A stretch of 43,608 nt of DNA from Sphingomonadaceae bacterium (GTDB taxonomy: Bacteria > Pseudomonadota > Alphaproteobacteria > Sphingomonadales > Sphingomonadaceae). Location: contig JANXUP010000044.1 in NCBI GenBank assembly GCA_025356175.1, positions 1-43,608 of the forward strand, written 5' to 3'. Shown here piece by piece: positions 18,014 to 28,960 of this stretch; the first letter of the stretch is position 1; each line of letters opens with the position of its first letter. The notes below the pieces were generated by a model. That model saw only the letters and a program-made list of their open reading frames with translations. It made no database searches and was not told the DNA's origin. The position numbers were made by a program, and so were the translations under genes.

Positions 18014-18156
18014 GATCGCGTTCCGCGCCAGTGATTCCGGCGTCCAATTTCTACCACAAGGAAGGGCAGAACCGATTAGCGCACCCCTAGGGACTTGCGC
18101 CGATCATATTGCAGCCGCGCTTGCCATCGCGTGCACCTTCCTGTCAGGTATCCACC

Positions 18157-20417
18157 ATGGCCAGCGATGCCACACCCCTGGTCCCCATGGGCGATGCACC
18201 GCCTGATGGCGCTGCACTGCAGCATAAGCATTGGCGCAAGCTTCCGGACTTGTCCAGCGGACTTGCGCGCGCCGAACAATTCCTGGCGGGCTCGCAATTC
18301 GAACTGGCCAACTGGGTCGTGGTGGCCTTCGCTGCCGGGATTGCCGCCTGGTTTGCGTCAGCCAACGCAGGCAGTGGTGCGCGATCGTCTGCGGGGGACT
18401 TGCACTATGCCTCGGCGCCGCTGCAACGATGCGCGCGGAGGGCGGTTTCCCATACCTCCGGCGCAGCATTATCGTGTCCGCGATGGCGGTAGCCCTCGGC
18501 TGCGGCTTCGTCTGGGCCAAGTCGGCGATCGTCGGCACTGCGCCGATTTCGCGGCCAACCGTCACTTCGCTGACCGGGAAACTGCTCGCGCGTGAAGAGC
18601 GGCCAGCCGAAGAGCGCGTCAGGTTGCGGCTCGCCAGCCGTGATCCCGAAACCGGCCGGCCAATCCAAGTGCGGGTCAACCTCGACAGTTCCGATGACCG
18701 CGCCGAACTAACCGAGGGCGCGGTGATCCAATTGCGTGCGCGGATCGTCCCGCCAGCACCGCCGATGTTGCCCGGCGGTTATGACTTTGCCCGTGCTTCA
18801 TGGTTCTCCGGACTTGCGGCGACCGGGTCTGCACTCGGGCCAGTGAAAGTCATCACGCCGGGCGATTCGGACAGCGTGCTGCGCAAAATCCAGCGAAGCC
18901 TTTCGCACCATGTGCGTGAAAACCTGCAAGGCTCACCGGGCGCGCTCGCTGCTGCGTTTGCCAGCGGCGATCGCGGCGCCATCGCGCCTGAAGACGAGGA
19001 TGCCATGCGCGATGCCGGGCTGACGCACCTGTTGTCGATCAGCGGCCTGCACGTCAGCGCGGTGATCGCCGGAGCCTACTTCATTGCATTGCGGCTTTTG
19101 GCATTGTTCCCGTGGCTGGCGCTGCGGGTCCGGGTGCCAATCATGGCGGCCGGTGCGGGGGCTTCAGCGGGAATATTCTACACTCTTCTGACCGGCGCGG
19201 AGGTGCCGACCATCCGCTCGTGCATCGCAGCCGTGCTGGTCATGCTCGCATTGGTATTGGGGCGAGAGCCGTTAAGCATGCGGATGATCGCAGTTGGGGC
19301 CATGCTGGTGCTGCTGGTCTGGCCTGAAGCGGTAATCAACCCCGGTTTCCAGATGAGCTTTGCATCGGTGATTGCCATCGTGTCGCTCCATAGTTCGGCA
19401 CCGATGCGGGCCTGGGGCGCGCCGCGCGAGGAACCGCTGTGGCGCAAATGGCCGCGGCAGCTGGCGATGCTGCTGGTGACCGGGGTGGTGATCGAACTGG
19501 CGCTCATGCCGATTGGGCTGTTCCACTTCCACCGTGCGGGCATTTACGGGGCCCTGGCCAATGTGATCGCGATCCCCCTTACTACCGTGGCTTCCATGCC
19601 CCTGATTGCGCTCGCCCTGCTGTTCGATTGCATTGGTGCGGGGGCACCGTTCTGGTGGTTGGCGGGAAAGTCGCTCGAACTGCTGCTCGCGTTGGCGCAC
19701 TGGACGGCCGCCATGCCGGGCGCGGTGACGATGATGCCCGAAATGGGGCGCGGCGCCTTTGCCCTGTTCGTGCTGGGCGGATTGTGGTTGGCGCTGTGGC
19801 GCGGCAAGGTGCGGCTGATCGGTTTGCTGCCAGCGACGCTGGGTCTTATCCTGCTTCTGCAGGTGAGAGCGCCGGATTTGCTTATCTCAGGCGACGGACG
19901 CCACGTCGGGATCACTGGCGAGGCCGCGGGAGAATTGCTCGTGCTGCGCGAGAGCCGCAGCGACTATACCCGCGACAACCTGACCGAGACCGCAGGTATG
20001 TCGGGCGAACTGAAGGTGCTGGACGACTGGCCCGGTGCCCACTGCACGCCGGGCTATTGCTCGATCACGCTCAGGCGCGGCGACCGTGACTGGCAAGTGT
20101 TGATGGCGCGGGGCAAGACCATGGTTCCCGAACGTTCGCTGGCATCGGCATGCGAGCGTGCCGATGTTGTGATCTCCGAACGGTACCTGCCGTGGTCGTG
20201 CCATCCGCGCTGGCTCAAGGTCGACCGCGCCATGCTTGAGCAGAGCGGCGGACTAACAATCGACCTCGAGCGCGGCACTGTTCGCAGCGTTGCGCAAGAC
20301 GAAGGCCAACACGGCTGGTGGAGCCCGCCCGACCGGCTGCCGCGAAAAGCCCGCTACCCTGAACCGAGCGGCAGCCCTGAGGCAGATGCCGCAGCGGCTA
20401 CCTTCACGCCTCAGTGA
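18157..20417 (+). pseudogene. comEC: ComEC/Rec2-type DNA uptake channel, reading frame broken near the 5' end
   Basis: ComEC forms the inner-membrane channel for single-stranded DNA in natural transformation. The N-terminal part starts at ATG 18157 (AGG eight bases upstream) and reads AEQFLAGSQFELANWVVVAF, AGIAAWFASANA up to about 18370. The match then continues in a different frame from about 18372 (QWCAIVCGGLALCLGAAA) to the stop at 20415-20417. The later part holds the OB-like DUF4131 region, the Competence core (LTHLLSISGLHVSAVIAGAYF, GAEVPTIRSCIAAVLV) and a truncated C-terminal region, with no full metallo-beta-lactamase domain. One missing base at about 18355-18372 would explain the break. 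The remaining 2 kb is undamaged, so a recent mutation or sequencing error is as likely as true loss. The tail overlaps lexA by seven bases. Confidence 0.85.
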
Positions 20418-21097
20418 TAGCGGCGGAGCAAGCCCGCGAGCTTGCCCTGGACGACCACTTCGCGCGAATCATAGATCTGCGGTTCATAAGCGGCGTTGGC
20501 GGGATCGAGCCGCACCCGGCCGTCCTGGCGGCGCAGGTACTTGAGCGTGGCTTCCTCGCCGCGGACCAGTGCCACGACGATTTCCCCGTCGCGCGCGGTA
20601 TCGGTGCGGCGGATCAATGCGTAGTCGCCGTCAAGAATGCCCGCTTCGATCATCGAATCGCCTGAAACTTCGAGCGCATAGTGTTCGCCAGCGCCGAGCA
20701 GCGCGGCCGGGACCGGCAGCATCGCTCCAGTTTCCATCGCCTCGATCGGCATGCCCGCAGCGATCCTGCCGTGGAGCGGGATTTCGATCACGTCATTGGC
20801 CGGGGCTGGCCTGCGTTCAGGTGGGCGGATTACTCCGGCGGTCGAATTGATATTTGCCGCAGGGGGCGCCTTGTTCGAAACGTCTTCAGGTTGGCGGATC
20901 ACTTCGAGTGCGCGCGCCCGGTTAGGCAGGCGGCGGATAAAGCCGCGTTCCTCAAGCGCCGAGATCAGCCGATGCACCCCCGACTTGGACTTCAGGTCGA
21001 GCGCTTCCTTCATTTCTTCAAACGAAGGTGAAACACCCGACTCCTCGAGCCGGACCTGAATGAAACGGATCAATTCGTGCTGCTTGCGGGTCAGCAT
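20411..21097 (-). CDS. lexA: LexA repressor
   Basis: The SOS transcriptional repressor, which cuts itself when RecA filaments form on damaged DNA. Residues 1-65 form the winged helix-turn-helix ([20 protein letters not shown]). The cleavage site Ala114-Gly115 lies in [11 protein letters not shown], the nucleophile is Ser148 in [10 protein letters not shown], and the base is Lys186 in EATLKYLRR. The product is 228 residues. The start at 21097 is preferred over an ATG five codons upstream because GGGAG lies eight bases before it. Two matches to the alphaproteobacterial LexA box lie upstream, so the gene should repress itself. The 3' end overlaps comEC tail-to-tail. Confidence 0.97.
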   Translation of the reverse strand: MLTRKQHELIRFIQVRLEESGVSPSFEEMKEALDLKSKSGVHRLISALEERGFIRRLPNRARALEVIRQPEDVSNKAPPAANINSTAGVIRPPERRPAPANDVIEIPLHGRIAAGMPIEAMETGAMLPVPAALLGAGEHYALEVSGDSMIEAGILDGDYALIRRTDTARDGEIVVALVRGEEATLKYLRRQDGRVRLDPANAAYEPQIYDSREVVVQGKLAGLLRRYH

Positions 21098-21132
21098 GCG
21101 CGTCACTCCCATAGAAGGGCAGAAACACCGAT

Positions 21133-21147
21133 GTTCCTGCGCCGTTC
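21133..21147. promoter_or_regulatory. LexA (SOS) box 1 upstream of lexA
   Basis: GTTC, seven bases, GTTC exactly (21133-21136 and 21144-21147). This is the direct-repeat LexA operator known in alphaproteobacteria. It lies 36 bases upstream of the lexA start and probably mediates autorepression. Confidence 0.85.
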
Positions 21148-21150
21148 AGT

Positions 21151-21165
21151 GAACGAATGCGGAAC
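21151..21165. promoter_or_regulatory. LexA (SOS) box 2 upstream of lexA
   Basis: GAAC, seven bases, GAAC exactly (21151-21154 and 21162-21165), the same operator read on the other strand. It starts three bases beyond box 1 in opposite orientation, so the two sites together form a near-symmetrical double operator. Confidence 0.8.
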
Positions 21166-21189
21166 AATTAAGCAACGTTCGAACCTGAG

Positions 21190-22389
21190 TCAAGCAATCC
21201 CGCCATTTTCGAGCAGATAGGCTGAAACGCTGCTTCCCGCAGGCATTGCCGGGGCCCCGGCGGGCCGATCGATCAGCGCATTGCTGGCTGCCAGGGTGGC
21301 GAGCGCGCCGCTGTCCTGATTGCGTAGCGGGACCACCCGCATGCCATCCCAGCAACCGCGAATGAATTCGCGCCGCGCGCCCGCTGCGGGGAGGTCCTGT
21401 GCCAGCATCGCTGCTATCGGGTTCGGGAACACCGCAGCGGCGCCAGACATGGCCCGGATCAGTGGCAGCAGGAACAGGTAGGCGGTGACATGGCTCGAGA
21501 CCGGGTTGCCAGGCAGGCCAAGCACAATCGTGCGGCCCTTGCGTGCGACCATCAGCGGCTTTCCGGGTTTGATCGCCACTCGCCAGAATTCGATCTGTGC
21601 GCCCCATTGTTCCAGCGCCGGTCGCAGCAGGTCGTGATCTCCCACCGAAGCGCCGCCGCTGGTCACGATCAGGTCTGCAGCCGATGCCGCGTCAAAGGCG
21701 GCGACCAGCGCTTCGAGCCGGTCTGGCACGGGTGCCCCATGCGACACCTGGCACGGCCACGCCGAAGCCATCGCGGCCAGCATCGTGCCGTTGCTCGCCG
21801 GGATCTGGTGCAGCGCGCACTGCTCGGGGTCGGCGGAAAGCTCATCACCGGTATCGAGCACCGCCACATTTACGCACCGGTGCACCGCGACCATGCGGTG
21901 GCCCCCGGTCAGGGCCAGTGCGAGCTGTGCCGGGCCGAGCCGTGTGCCGCCGGTGAGCAGTTCCTGTCCCTCGACAAAGTCCATCCCGGTCGCCCGGACA
22001 TTGCGCGCCGGGGAGGGGGCCGCGACAAGTTCAAGCTGCGCTCCTTCGCGCTGGCAGTCTTCCTGCAGCAGCACCAAGTCCGCACCTTTGGGCAACAAGG
22101 CTCCGGTCGCAATCCGCACCGCTTCAGCTGTCGTCACGGTGCCGCCGAATGGATGCCCGCAAGCACTTTCACCGATCACTTGCCATGGTCCGGGCAAGTC
22201 GGCGCTGCGCACTGCATATCCGTCCATCGCCGAAAGATCCGCTGGCGGCTGTGTACGCCGTGCTAACAGGGGTTCAGCGAGGAATCGCCCAAGCGCATCG
22301 TTTACTGGCATCCGCTCGGTTCCGAGCGGCTCGGCCATTGCGAGCAGGCGGGCCTGAGCATCCTCCAGTTCGAGCGGCGGCGGATTCAT
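21190..22389 (-). CDS. moeA: Molybdopterin molybdenumtransferase
   Basis: MoeA inserts molybdenum into adenylylated molybdopterin in the last step of cofactor synthesis. The 399-residue product has the N-terminal MoeA region ([28 protein letters not shown]), the central MPT-binding domain with [17 protein letters not shown] and [12 protein letters not shown], the [19 protein letters not shown] segment, and the small C-terminal domain IV. All are of normal order. The ATG overlaps the stop of moaC (ATGA at 22386-22389), so the pair is translationally coupled. The gene ends 24 bases before SOS box 2 of lexA. Confidence 0.96.
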   Translation of the reverse strand: MNPPPLELEDAQARLLAMAEPLGTERMPVNDALGRFLAEPLLARRTQPPADLSAMDGYAVRSADLPGPWQVIGESACGHPFGGTVTTAEAVRIATGALLPKGADLVLLQEDCQREGAQLELVAAPSPARNVRATGMDFVEGQELLTGGTRLGPAQLALALTGGHRMVAVHRCVNVAVLDTGDELSADPEQCALHQIPASNGTMLAAMASAWPCQVSHGAPVPDRLEALVAAFDAASAADLIVTSGGASVGDHDLLRPALEQWGAQIEFWRVAIKPGKPLMVARKGRTIVLGLPGNPVSSHVTAYLFLLPLIRAMSGAAAVFPNPIAAMLAQDLPAAGARREFIRGCWDGMRVVPLRNQDSGALATLAASNALIDRPAGAPAMPAGSSVSAYLLENGGIA

Positions 22390-22859
22390 GCCGGGCGCAC
22401 CCAGTCCCCCGACTTGCCGCCACGCTTTTCGATTACCGTGATTTCGCCGATGACCATTGCCTTATCCAGCGCCTTGGCCATGTCATAAATTGTCAGGAGT
22501 GCGACGGAAACTGCTGTAAGCGCTTCCATTTCTACGCCAGTCCGACCGCTGAGCGAGACTGTGGCGATGGTGCGGAGGCCGGTCTCTTCAAACGCAAAAT
22601 CCAGAGTGACTGCATCGAGCGCCAGCGGGTGACACAGCGGAATAAGTTCGGCCGTCTTTTTTGCGGCCATGATCCCGGCGATCCGTGCTGCGGCCAACAC
22701 GTCACCCTTTGGCGCATCGCCCGCTCGGATCGCGCCGAGCGCCTGGGCAGACATGTCGATCCGGCCCGAGGCAGTAGCGACGCGGCGGCTTTCCGCTTTG
22801 CCGCCCACATCGACCATCCGGGCCTGGCCATGTTCATCGAGATGGGTAAGTTCGTTCAT
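22386..22859 (-). CDS. moaC: Cyclic pyranopterin monophosphate synthase
   Basis: MoaC, together with MoaA, turns GTP into cyclic pyranopterin monophosphate, the first intermediate of the molybdenum cofactor. The 157-residue product shows [39 protein letters not shown], and [22 protein letters not shown] with the conserved acidic and lysine residues of the active site. The length is typical. It is 154 bases downstream of trpC, separated by a weak terminator-like hairpin and a leader with repeated GGTCC. moeA follows with a four-base overlap. Confidence 0.97.
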   Translation of the reverse strand: MNELTHLDEHGQARMVDVGGKAESRRVATASGRIDMSAQALGAIRAGDAPKGDVLAAARIAGIMAAKKTAELIPLCHPLALDAVTLDFAFEETGLRTIATVSLSGRTGVEMEALTAVSVALLTIYDMAKALDKAMVIGEITVIEKRGGKSGDWVRPA

Positions 22860-22911
22860 CTCATGCCTCGAAAATCGGACCTTGGACCGCTTGGACCACA
22901 GTCTTAATCAC

Positions 22912-22933
22912 AAAAATCAGACTGTCACCTGAT
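22912..22933 (-). terminator. Weak intrinsic terminator-like hairpin after trpC
   Basis: On the minus strand, ATCAG and CTGAT pair around an eight-base loop and are followed by four more T (22912-22915). The stem is only five pairs, so termination would be partial at best. The AGTCTG part can also pair with CAGACT-type bases further downstream (CAGTCT at 22899-22904 in plus orientation with AGACTG at 22919-22924), which makes two overlapping alternative hairpins between trpC and moaC. Confidence 0.35.
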
Positions 22934-23013
22934 CGCCCGAGGTTGGCAAGGGCAGCAGTGGTGGGCGATTGGTCATTGCTGCAGTTTTGCAAAATGCCGC
23001 CGTGTAGGACAGG

Positions 23014-23802
23014 TTAACCGTTAAGCAGCGCGCTGGTAGCGTCGGCAATGTTGACCTGCCGCATAAGGCTTTCGCCGACCAAAAAGGTGCGAATGCCGCT
23101 GCGAGACAGCCGCTGCAGGTCGGCATGGCTGTTTATCCCGCTCTCACTGACCAGCAGAGCGCCTTCTGGCGCCAGTGAGACAAGCCGTTCGCTCACCGCC
23201 AGATCGGTGACGAAGCGTTTGAGATCGCGGTTGTTGACCCCGATCAGCCGCGATTTGAGCGACGCCGCGCGGGCCATTTCGGCTTCGTTGTGCACTTCGA
23301 CCAGAACGTCCATCCCGCGTTCGATCGCGGCAGCCTCGATCTCGGCCATCAGCGCATCGCCCAGCGCGGCGACAATGATCAGGATCGCGTCCGCGCCGAT
23401 GCTGCGCGCTTCGGCCACTTGCCATGGATCGACCATGAAATCCTTGCGCAGTACCGGCAGGTCGCAGGCGGCGCGGGCGGCAATCAGATAGCCTTCATGG
23501 CCCTGAAAGTAAGGTGCGTCGGTCAGCACAGAAAGGCACGCCGCACCGCCCGCCTGATAGGCGGCGGCATGGGCGGCGGGATCGAAATCCGCGCGGATCA
23601 AACCCTTGGACGGGCTAGCCTTTTTTACTTCAGTGATCAGCGCGAAGCCTGACGCTGCCTTGGCTCGCAGCGCTGCCTCGAACCCGCGCGGCGCTGATTG
23701 AGCGGCGGCCAGCGCGTCGAGCTGGGTGAGCGAGGCCAGCACTTTGCGTGCGCTGACTTCTTCGCGTTTGGTGTCGCAGATTTCGGTGAGCTTGTCGGTC
23801 AT
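23014..23802 (-). CDS. trpC: Indole-3-glycerol phosphate synthase
   Basis: A TIM-barrel enzyme that closes the indole ring from carboxyphenylaminodeoxyribulose phosphate in tryptophan synthesis. The 262-residue product shows [24 protein letters not shown] (active-site Lys and phosphate contacts), [36 protein letters not shown] and LLVSESGI, all in the standard order. It is a single-domain form, not fused to TrpF. Its start overlaps the trpD stop by four bases. A 154-base spacer separates it from moaC downstream. Confidence 0.98.
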   Translation of the reverse strand: MTDKLTEICDTKREEVSARKVLASLTQLDALAAAQSAPRGFEAALRAKAASGFALITEVKKASPSKGLIRADFDPAAHAAAYQAGGAACLSVLTDAPYFQGHEGYLIAARAACDLPVLRKDFMVDPWQVAEARSIGADAILIIVAALGDALMAEIEAAAIERGMDVLVEVHNEAEMARAASLKSRLIGVNNRDLKRFVTDLAVSERLVSLAPEGALLVSESGINSHADLQRLSRSGIRTFLVGESLMRQVNIADATSALLNG

Positions 23803-24761
23803 TTCACTGCCTCAATCCAGCAATCGAGCAAGCCATTGGCAAGCCCCTTGTCGATCGCTTCGACCGCCTCTTCTACGCCCTCGAACCAGTCATCGACCTC
23901 GCCCGCAACGATCAGCGCTGCCGCTGAATTGAGCAGGACGGCATCGCGGTATGCACCGGGCTCGCCCAGCAGCATCTCCCGCAAGGCGGCAGCGTTGAAT
24001 TTCGCATCGCCGCCGCGCAGTGCGGAAAGTTCGTGCGGCATTAGCCCGGCATCGAGCGGGGCGATTTCTCCGGCAAAGCGATCGAGACCCACAGTTGCAA
24101 TGTGGCTCGGCCCGGCGATCGACAATTCGTCGAGCCCTTCTTCACCAGATACCACCATGGCGGCTTCGGTCCCGAGCAAGCGCATGGCATCGCGGTAGAT
24201 CGCGATCAGCCTGGGGTGCGCGACACCGACCAGCTGGCGCGTAACGCCTGCGGGGTTGGCCAGCGGCCCGGTCAGGTTGAAGATCGTGCGATGCCCCAGC
24301 GCCTTGCGGATCGGGGCGAGCCGGGCCAACGCGGGGTGGTGCGCCTGCGCGAACAGGAAGGCGATGCCAAGGTCGGGCAAGGTGTCTTCGGCCATGTCGC
24401 TGGCGCGTTGGAGGTTGAGGCCAAGCGCTTCGAGCGTGTCGGCACCCCCGGCCAGGCTCGATGCGGCACGGTTGCCGTGCTTGGCCACCGGCACTCCGCA
24501 AGCCGCGACAACCAGCGCAACGGCGGTTGAGACATTGACGCTGTGCTGCCCGTCGCCGCCGGTGCCGCAGACGTCGATCGCGCCCGCCGGTGCTGCGATG
24601 CGCTTCATTCGCGTGCGCATGGCGAGGACCGCGCCGGCCACTTCCTCGGCAGTCTCGCCGCGCTTGTGAAGTTCCGTCAGGATTGCCGAGATTTCGGCGT
24701 CCGCTAATTCACCATCGAGCATAGCGCCGAATTGCGTTTCGGCATCAGTCAGCGCGCTCAC
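23799..24761 (-). CDS. trpD: Anthranilate phosphoribosyltransferase
   Basis: Joins anthranilate to PRPP in the second step of tryptophan synthesis. The 320-residue product has a helical N-terminal domain, the PRPP-binding loop [15 protein letters not shown], the anthranilate-side segment [21 protein letters not shown], and [16 protein letters not shown]. This copy is slightly shorter than many homologues (about 340) but has all the core motifs. It overlaps trpG and trpC by four bases on either side, a tight trpGDC unit. Confidence 0.97.
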   Translation of the reverse strand: MSALTDAETQFGAMLDGELADAEISAILTELHKRGETAEEVAGAVLAMRTRMKRIAAPAGAIDVCGTGGDGQHSVNVSTAVALVVAACGVPVAKHGNRAASSLAGGADTLEALGLNLQRASDMAEDTLPDLGIAFLFAQAHHPALARLAPIRKALGHRTIFNLTGPLANPAGVTRQLVGVAHPRLIAIYRDAMRLLGTEAAMVVSGEEGLDELSIAGPSHIATVGLDRFAGEIAPLDAGLMPHELSALRGGDAKFNAAALREMLLGEPGAYRDAVLLNSAAALIVAGEVDDWFEGVEEAVEAIDKGLANGLLDCWIEAVK

Positions 24762-25342
24762 GCCAGTTCCTTCACCGGCATCCCGCAGATCCGCAGGAAA
24801 TTGGCGAGCATCGCGTGGCCGTGCTCGGTGGCGATGCTTTCGGGGTGGAACTGGACGCCGTGGATCGGCAAGGTCTGGTGACGGAAACCCATTACGTGGC
24901 CGTCATCCGAGGTACAGTTGATCGCCAATGCCTCGGGCACGTCATCGACAATCAGCGAGTGATAGCGCGTCGCGGTGAAGGGTGACGGGAGGCCGGTGAA
25001 CAGGCCGCTGCCGTCGTGGCTGACCTGGCTGGTCTTGCCGTGCATCAACCCGCCGCGCACGACTTCGCCGCCAAAGTGCTGCCCGATCGACTGGTGACCC
25101 AGGCACACGCCGAGCAGCGGCTTGCCCGCATCGGCGCAGGCCGCGACGAGGTCGAGGCTGATCCCCGCTTCGTTGGGAGTGCAAGGGCCGGGTGAGATCA
25201 GGAAACCCTGCGCGCCGCTGGAGATCGCCTGCCCCGCCGATAGCGCATCGTTGCGCACGACCTCGACTTCGGCCCCCAGTTCCATCAGGTAATGGACCAG
25301 GTTCCAGGTGAAACTGTCGTAGTTGTCGAGGACCAGGATCAT
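24758..25342 (-). CDS. trpG: Anthranilate synthase component II (glutamine amidotransferase)
   Basis: Supplies ammonia from glutamine to TrpE. The class I amidotransferase triad is visible: the Cys in [17 protein letters not shown], and His and Glu in [13 protein letters not shown]. The 194-residue length is typical. The frame is open upstream, but the start is set at the ATG giving [19 protein letters not shown], the family N-terminus. The protein could also serve para-aminobenzoate synthase, as in many bacteria. It lies 28 bases after the iminopeptidase gene and is separated from trpE by two unrelated genes. Confidence 0.97.
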   Translation of the reverse strand: MILVLDNYDSFTWNLVHYLMELGAEVEVVRNDALSAGQAISSGAQGFLISPGPCTPNEAGISLDLVAACADAGKPLLGVCLGHQSIGQHFGGEVVRGGLMHGKTSQVSHDGSGLFTGLPSPFTATRYHSLIVDDVPEALAINCTSDDGHVMGFRHQTLPIHGVQFHPESIATEHGHAMLANFLRICGMPVKELA

Positions 25343-25370
25343 GCCGCACCCATAGGCGGGCCAGCGGGAA

Positions 25371-27391
<2,021 letters not shown>

Positions 27392-27428
27392 GATGCGGCA
27401 CGCTAACCTTCCGCCATGGCAGGTCAAG

Positions 27429-28946
27429 CTACTGCCCGTAACCTGCCTCACCCGCCACCCGCACTGCTTCTCTTGCCGCCGCAATCAGCGCCCCCGCTTT
27501 GGCCTCGCATTCGCGCTGTTCGTAAACCGGGTCCGAATCGGCGACGATCCCCGCACCAGCCTGAACGTGCAACACGCCGTCCTTTAGCACCCCGGTGCGC
27601 AGCACGATGCAGCTGTCGAGATTGCCGTCGGGCGCGAAGTAGCCGACTCCGCCCGCATAGGCTCCGCGCGTTTCGGGTTCGAGTTCGGCGATGATTTCGG
27701 CCGCGCGGATCTTGGGCGCGCCGCTGACCGTTCCGGCCGGGAAGCCTGCGAACATAGCGTCGATCGCATCGTGTTTCGCATGATCGAGCTGCCCGACCAC
27801 GTTTGAGACGATGTGCATCACGTGGCTGTAGCGTTCGACCGTGTAGCTCTCGGTCACGGTAACTGAACCAGCAGTCGCCACCCGGCCAACGTCATTGCGG
27901 CCAAGGTCGAGCAGCATCAGGTGTTCCGCACGTTCCTTGGGGTCGGCGAGCAGGCTAACCTCGTTGGCGCGGTCTTCGTCCGCGTTGACGCCGCGCGGGC
28001 GGGTTCCAGCGATCGGTCGGATGGTGACTTCGCCATCGCGCACGCGGACGAGGATTTCAGGGCTCGACCCGGTCAGCGCGAAGCCGGGCAGGTCGAGGAA
28101 ATAAAGGAACGGCGAGGGGTTCACCCGCCGCAATGCGCGGTACAAGGCCAGCGGGGGCAAGGTGAACGGGCAGGTGAAGCGCTGCGCCAGCACCACCTGA
28201 AAGACGTCGCCGGCCGCGATGTAGTCCTTGGCGCGGAGCACCATCTGGCGATAGGCGCCTTCGGGCAGCACCGGTTGCAGCGCGGGTTCCGTCAGTGTCG
28301 CATCTAGCGCGAGCTGCGGGGAGGGCTCGCCCAGACGGCGCAGCGCTTCATCGATGCGGTCTTGCGCGGCGCCCAAGGCAACCTCTGCGCTATCTCTTTC
28401 GGGCCAGACGGGGGCGACGGCGTATAGCTCATCGCTGAGCCGGTCGAAAATCAGCACCAGCGCCGGCCGGACAAACAGCATGTCGGGCAGGCCGATCACG
28501 TTCTCCGGAGGGCGCGGAAGCTTTTCGACCAGGCCATAGGTCTCATAACCGAAATAGCCGACCAGGCAGGCGAGCACCGGGGGCAGGGCATCCGGCACAT
28601 CGAACCGGCAGTGTTCGACCAAGGCCCGCAGCGCAGCAAGGCTGCCGCCTGCTGAAGGTGCGAAAGCAGTGCGGTCATGCCGCCAGGCGCGGTTGATTTC
28701 GGCAGCATCGCCGTTTGCACGGAACACCAGATCGGGATCGAGGCCCAGCAGGCTGTAGCGCCCGCGCACCTCACCGCCCTGAACCGATTCAAGCAAGTAG
28801 TCGCCACGCCCAGGCTCGATCAGCTTGGCCGCCGCACCAACCGGGGTTTCACAATCGGCGATCAACCGGCGCCAGATGACTCCGGCGCGGCCCGCAGCGA
28901 GCGCGGCCGCCGCCGCATCCCAATTTTCAGCCCGAGCGCCAGCCAT
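27429..28946 (-). CDS. trpE: Anthranilate synthase component I
   Basis: Converts chorismate to anthranilate using ammonia from TrpG. The 505-residue product has the N-terminal regulatory part with the LLES tryptophan-feedback motif (in GDYLLESVQGG), and the chorismate-binding domain with TGSSPEILVRV, PIAGTRPRG, DLGRNDVGRVA, FPAGTVSGAPKIRAAEII and AGAGIVADSDP. TrpE is not fused to TrpG, unlike in rhizobia. It lies 14 bases downstream of ppiD and is followed after 37 bases by the secreted hydrolase. I see no leader peptide or attenuator in the short gap before it. Confidence 0.98.
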   Translation of the reverse strand: MAGARAENWDAAAAALAAGRAGVIWRRLIADCETPVGAAAKLIEPGRGDYLLESVQGGEVRGRYSLLGLDPDLVFRANGDAAEINRAWRHDRTAFAPSAGGSLAALRALVEHCRFDVPDALPPVLACLVGYFGYETYGLVEKLPRPPENVIGLPDMLFVRPALVLIFDRLSDELYAVAPVWPERDSAEVALGAAQDRIDEALRRLGEPSPQLALDATLTEPALQPVLPEGAYRQMVLRAKDYIAAGDVFQVVLAQRFTCPFTLPPLALYRALRRVNPSPFLYFLDLPGFALTGSSPEILVRVRDGEVTIRPIAGTRPRGVNADEDRANEVSLLADPKERAEHLMLLDLGRNDVGRVATAGSVTVTESYTVERYSHVMHIVSNVVGQLDHAKHDAIDAMFAGFPAGTVSGAPKIRAAEIIAELEPETRGAYAGGVGYFAPDGNLDSCIVLRTGVLKDGVLHVQAGAGIVADSDPVYEQRECEAKAGALIAAAREAVRVAGEAGYGQ

Positions 28947-28960
28947 GATCAGCGCCTAGA

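Noticed and set aside
18355..18400. Programmed -1 frameshifting in comEC
   Set aside because: No slippery heptamer of the X-XXY-YYZ type and no clear stimulatory structure at the junction. A point deletion or sequencing error is simpler.
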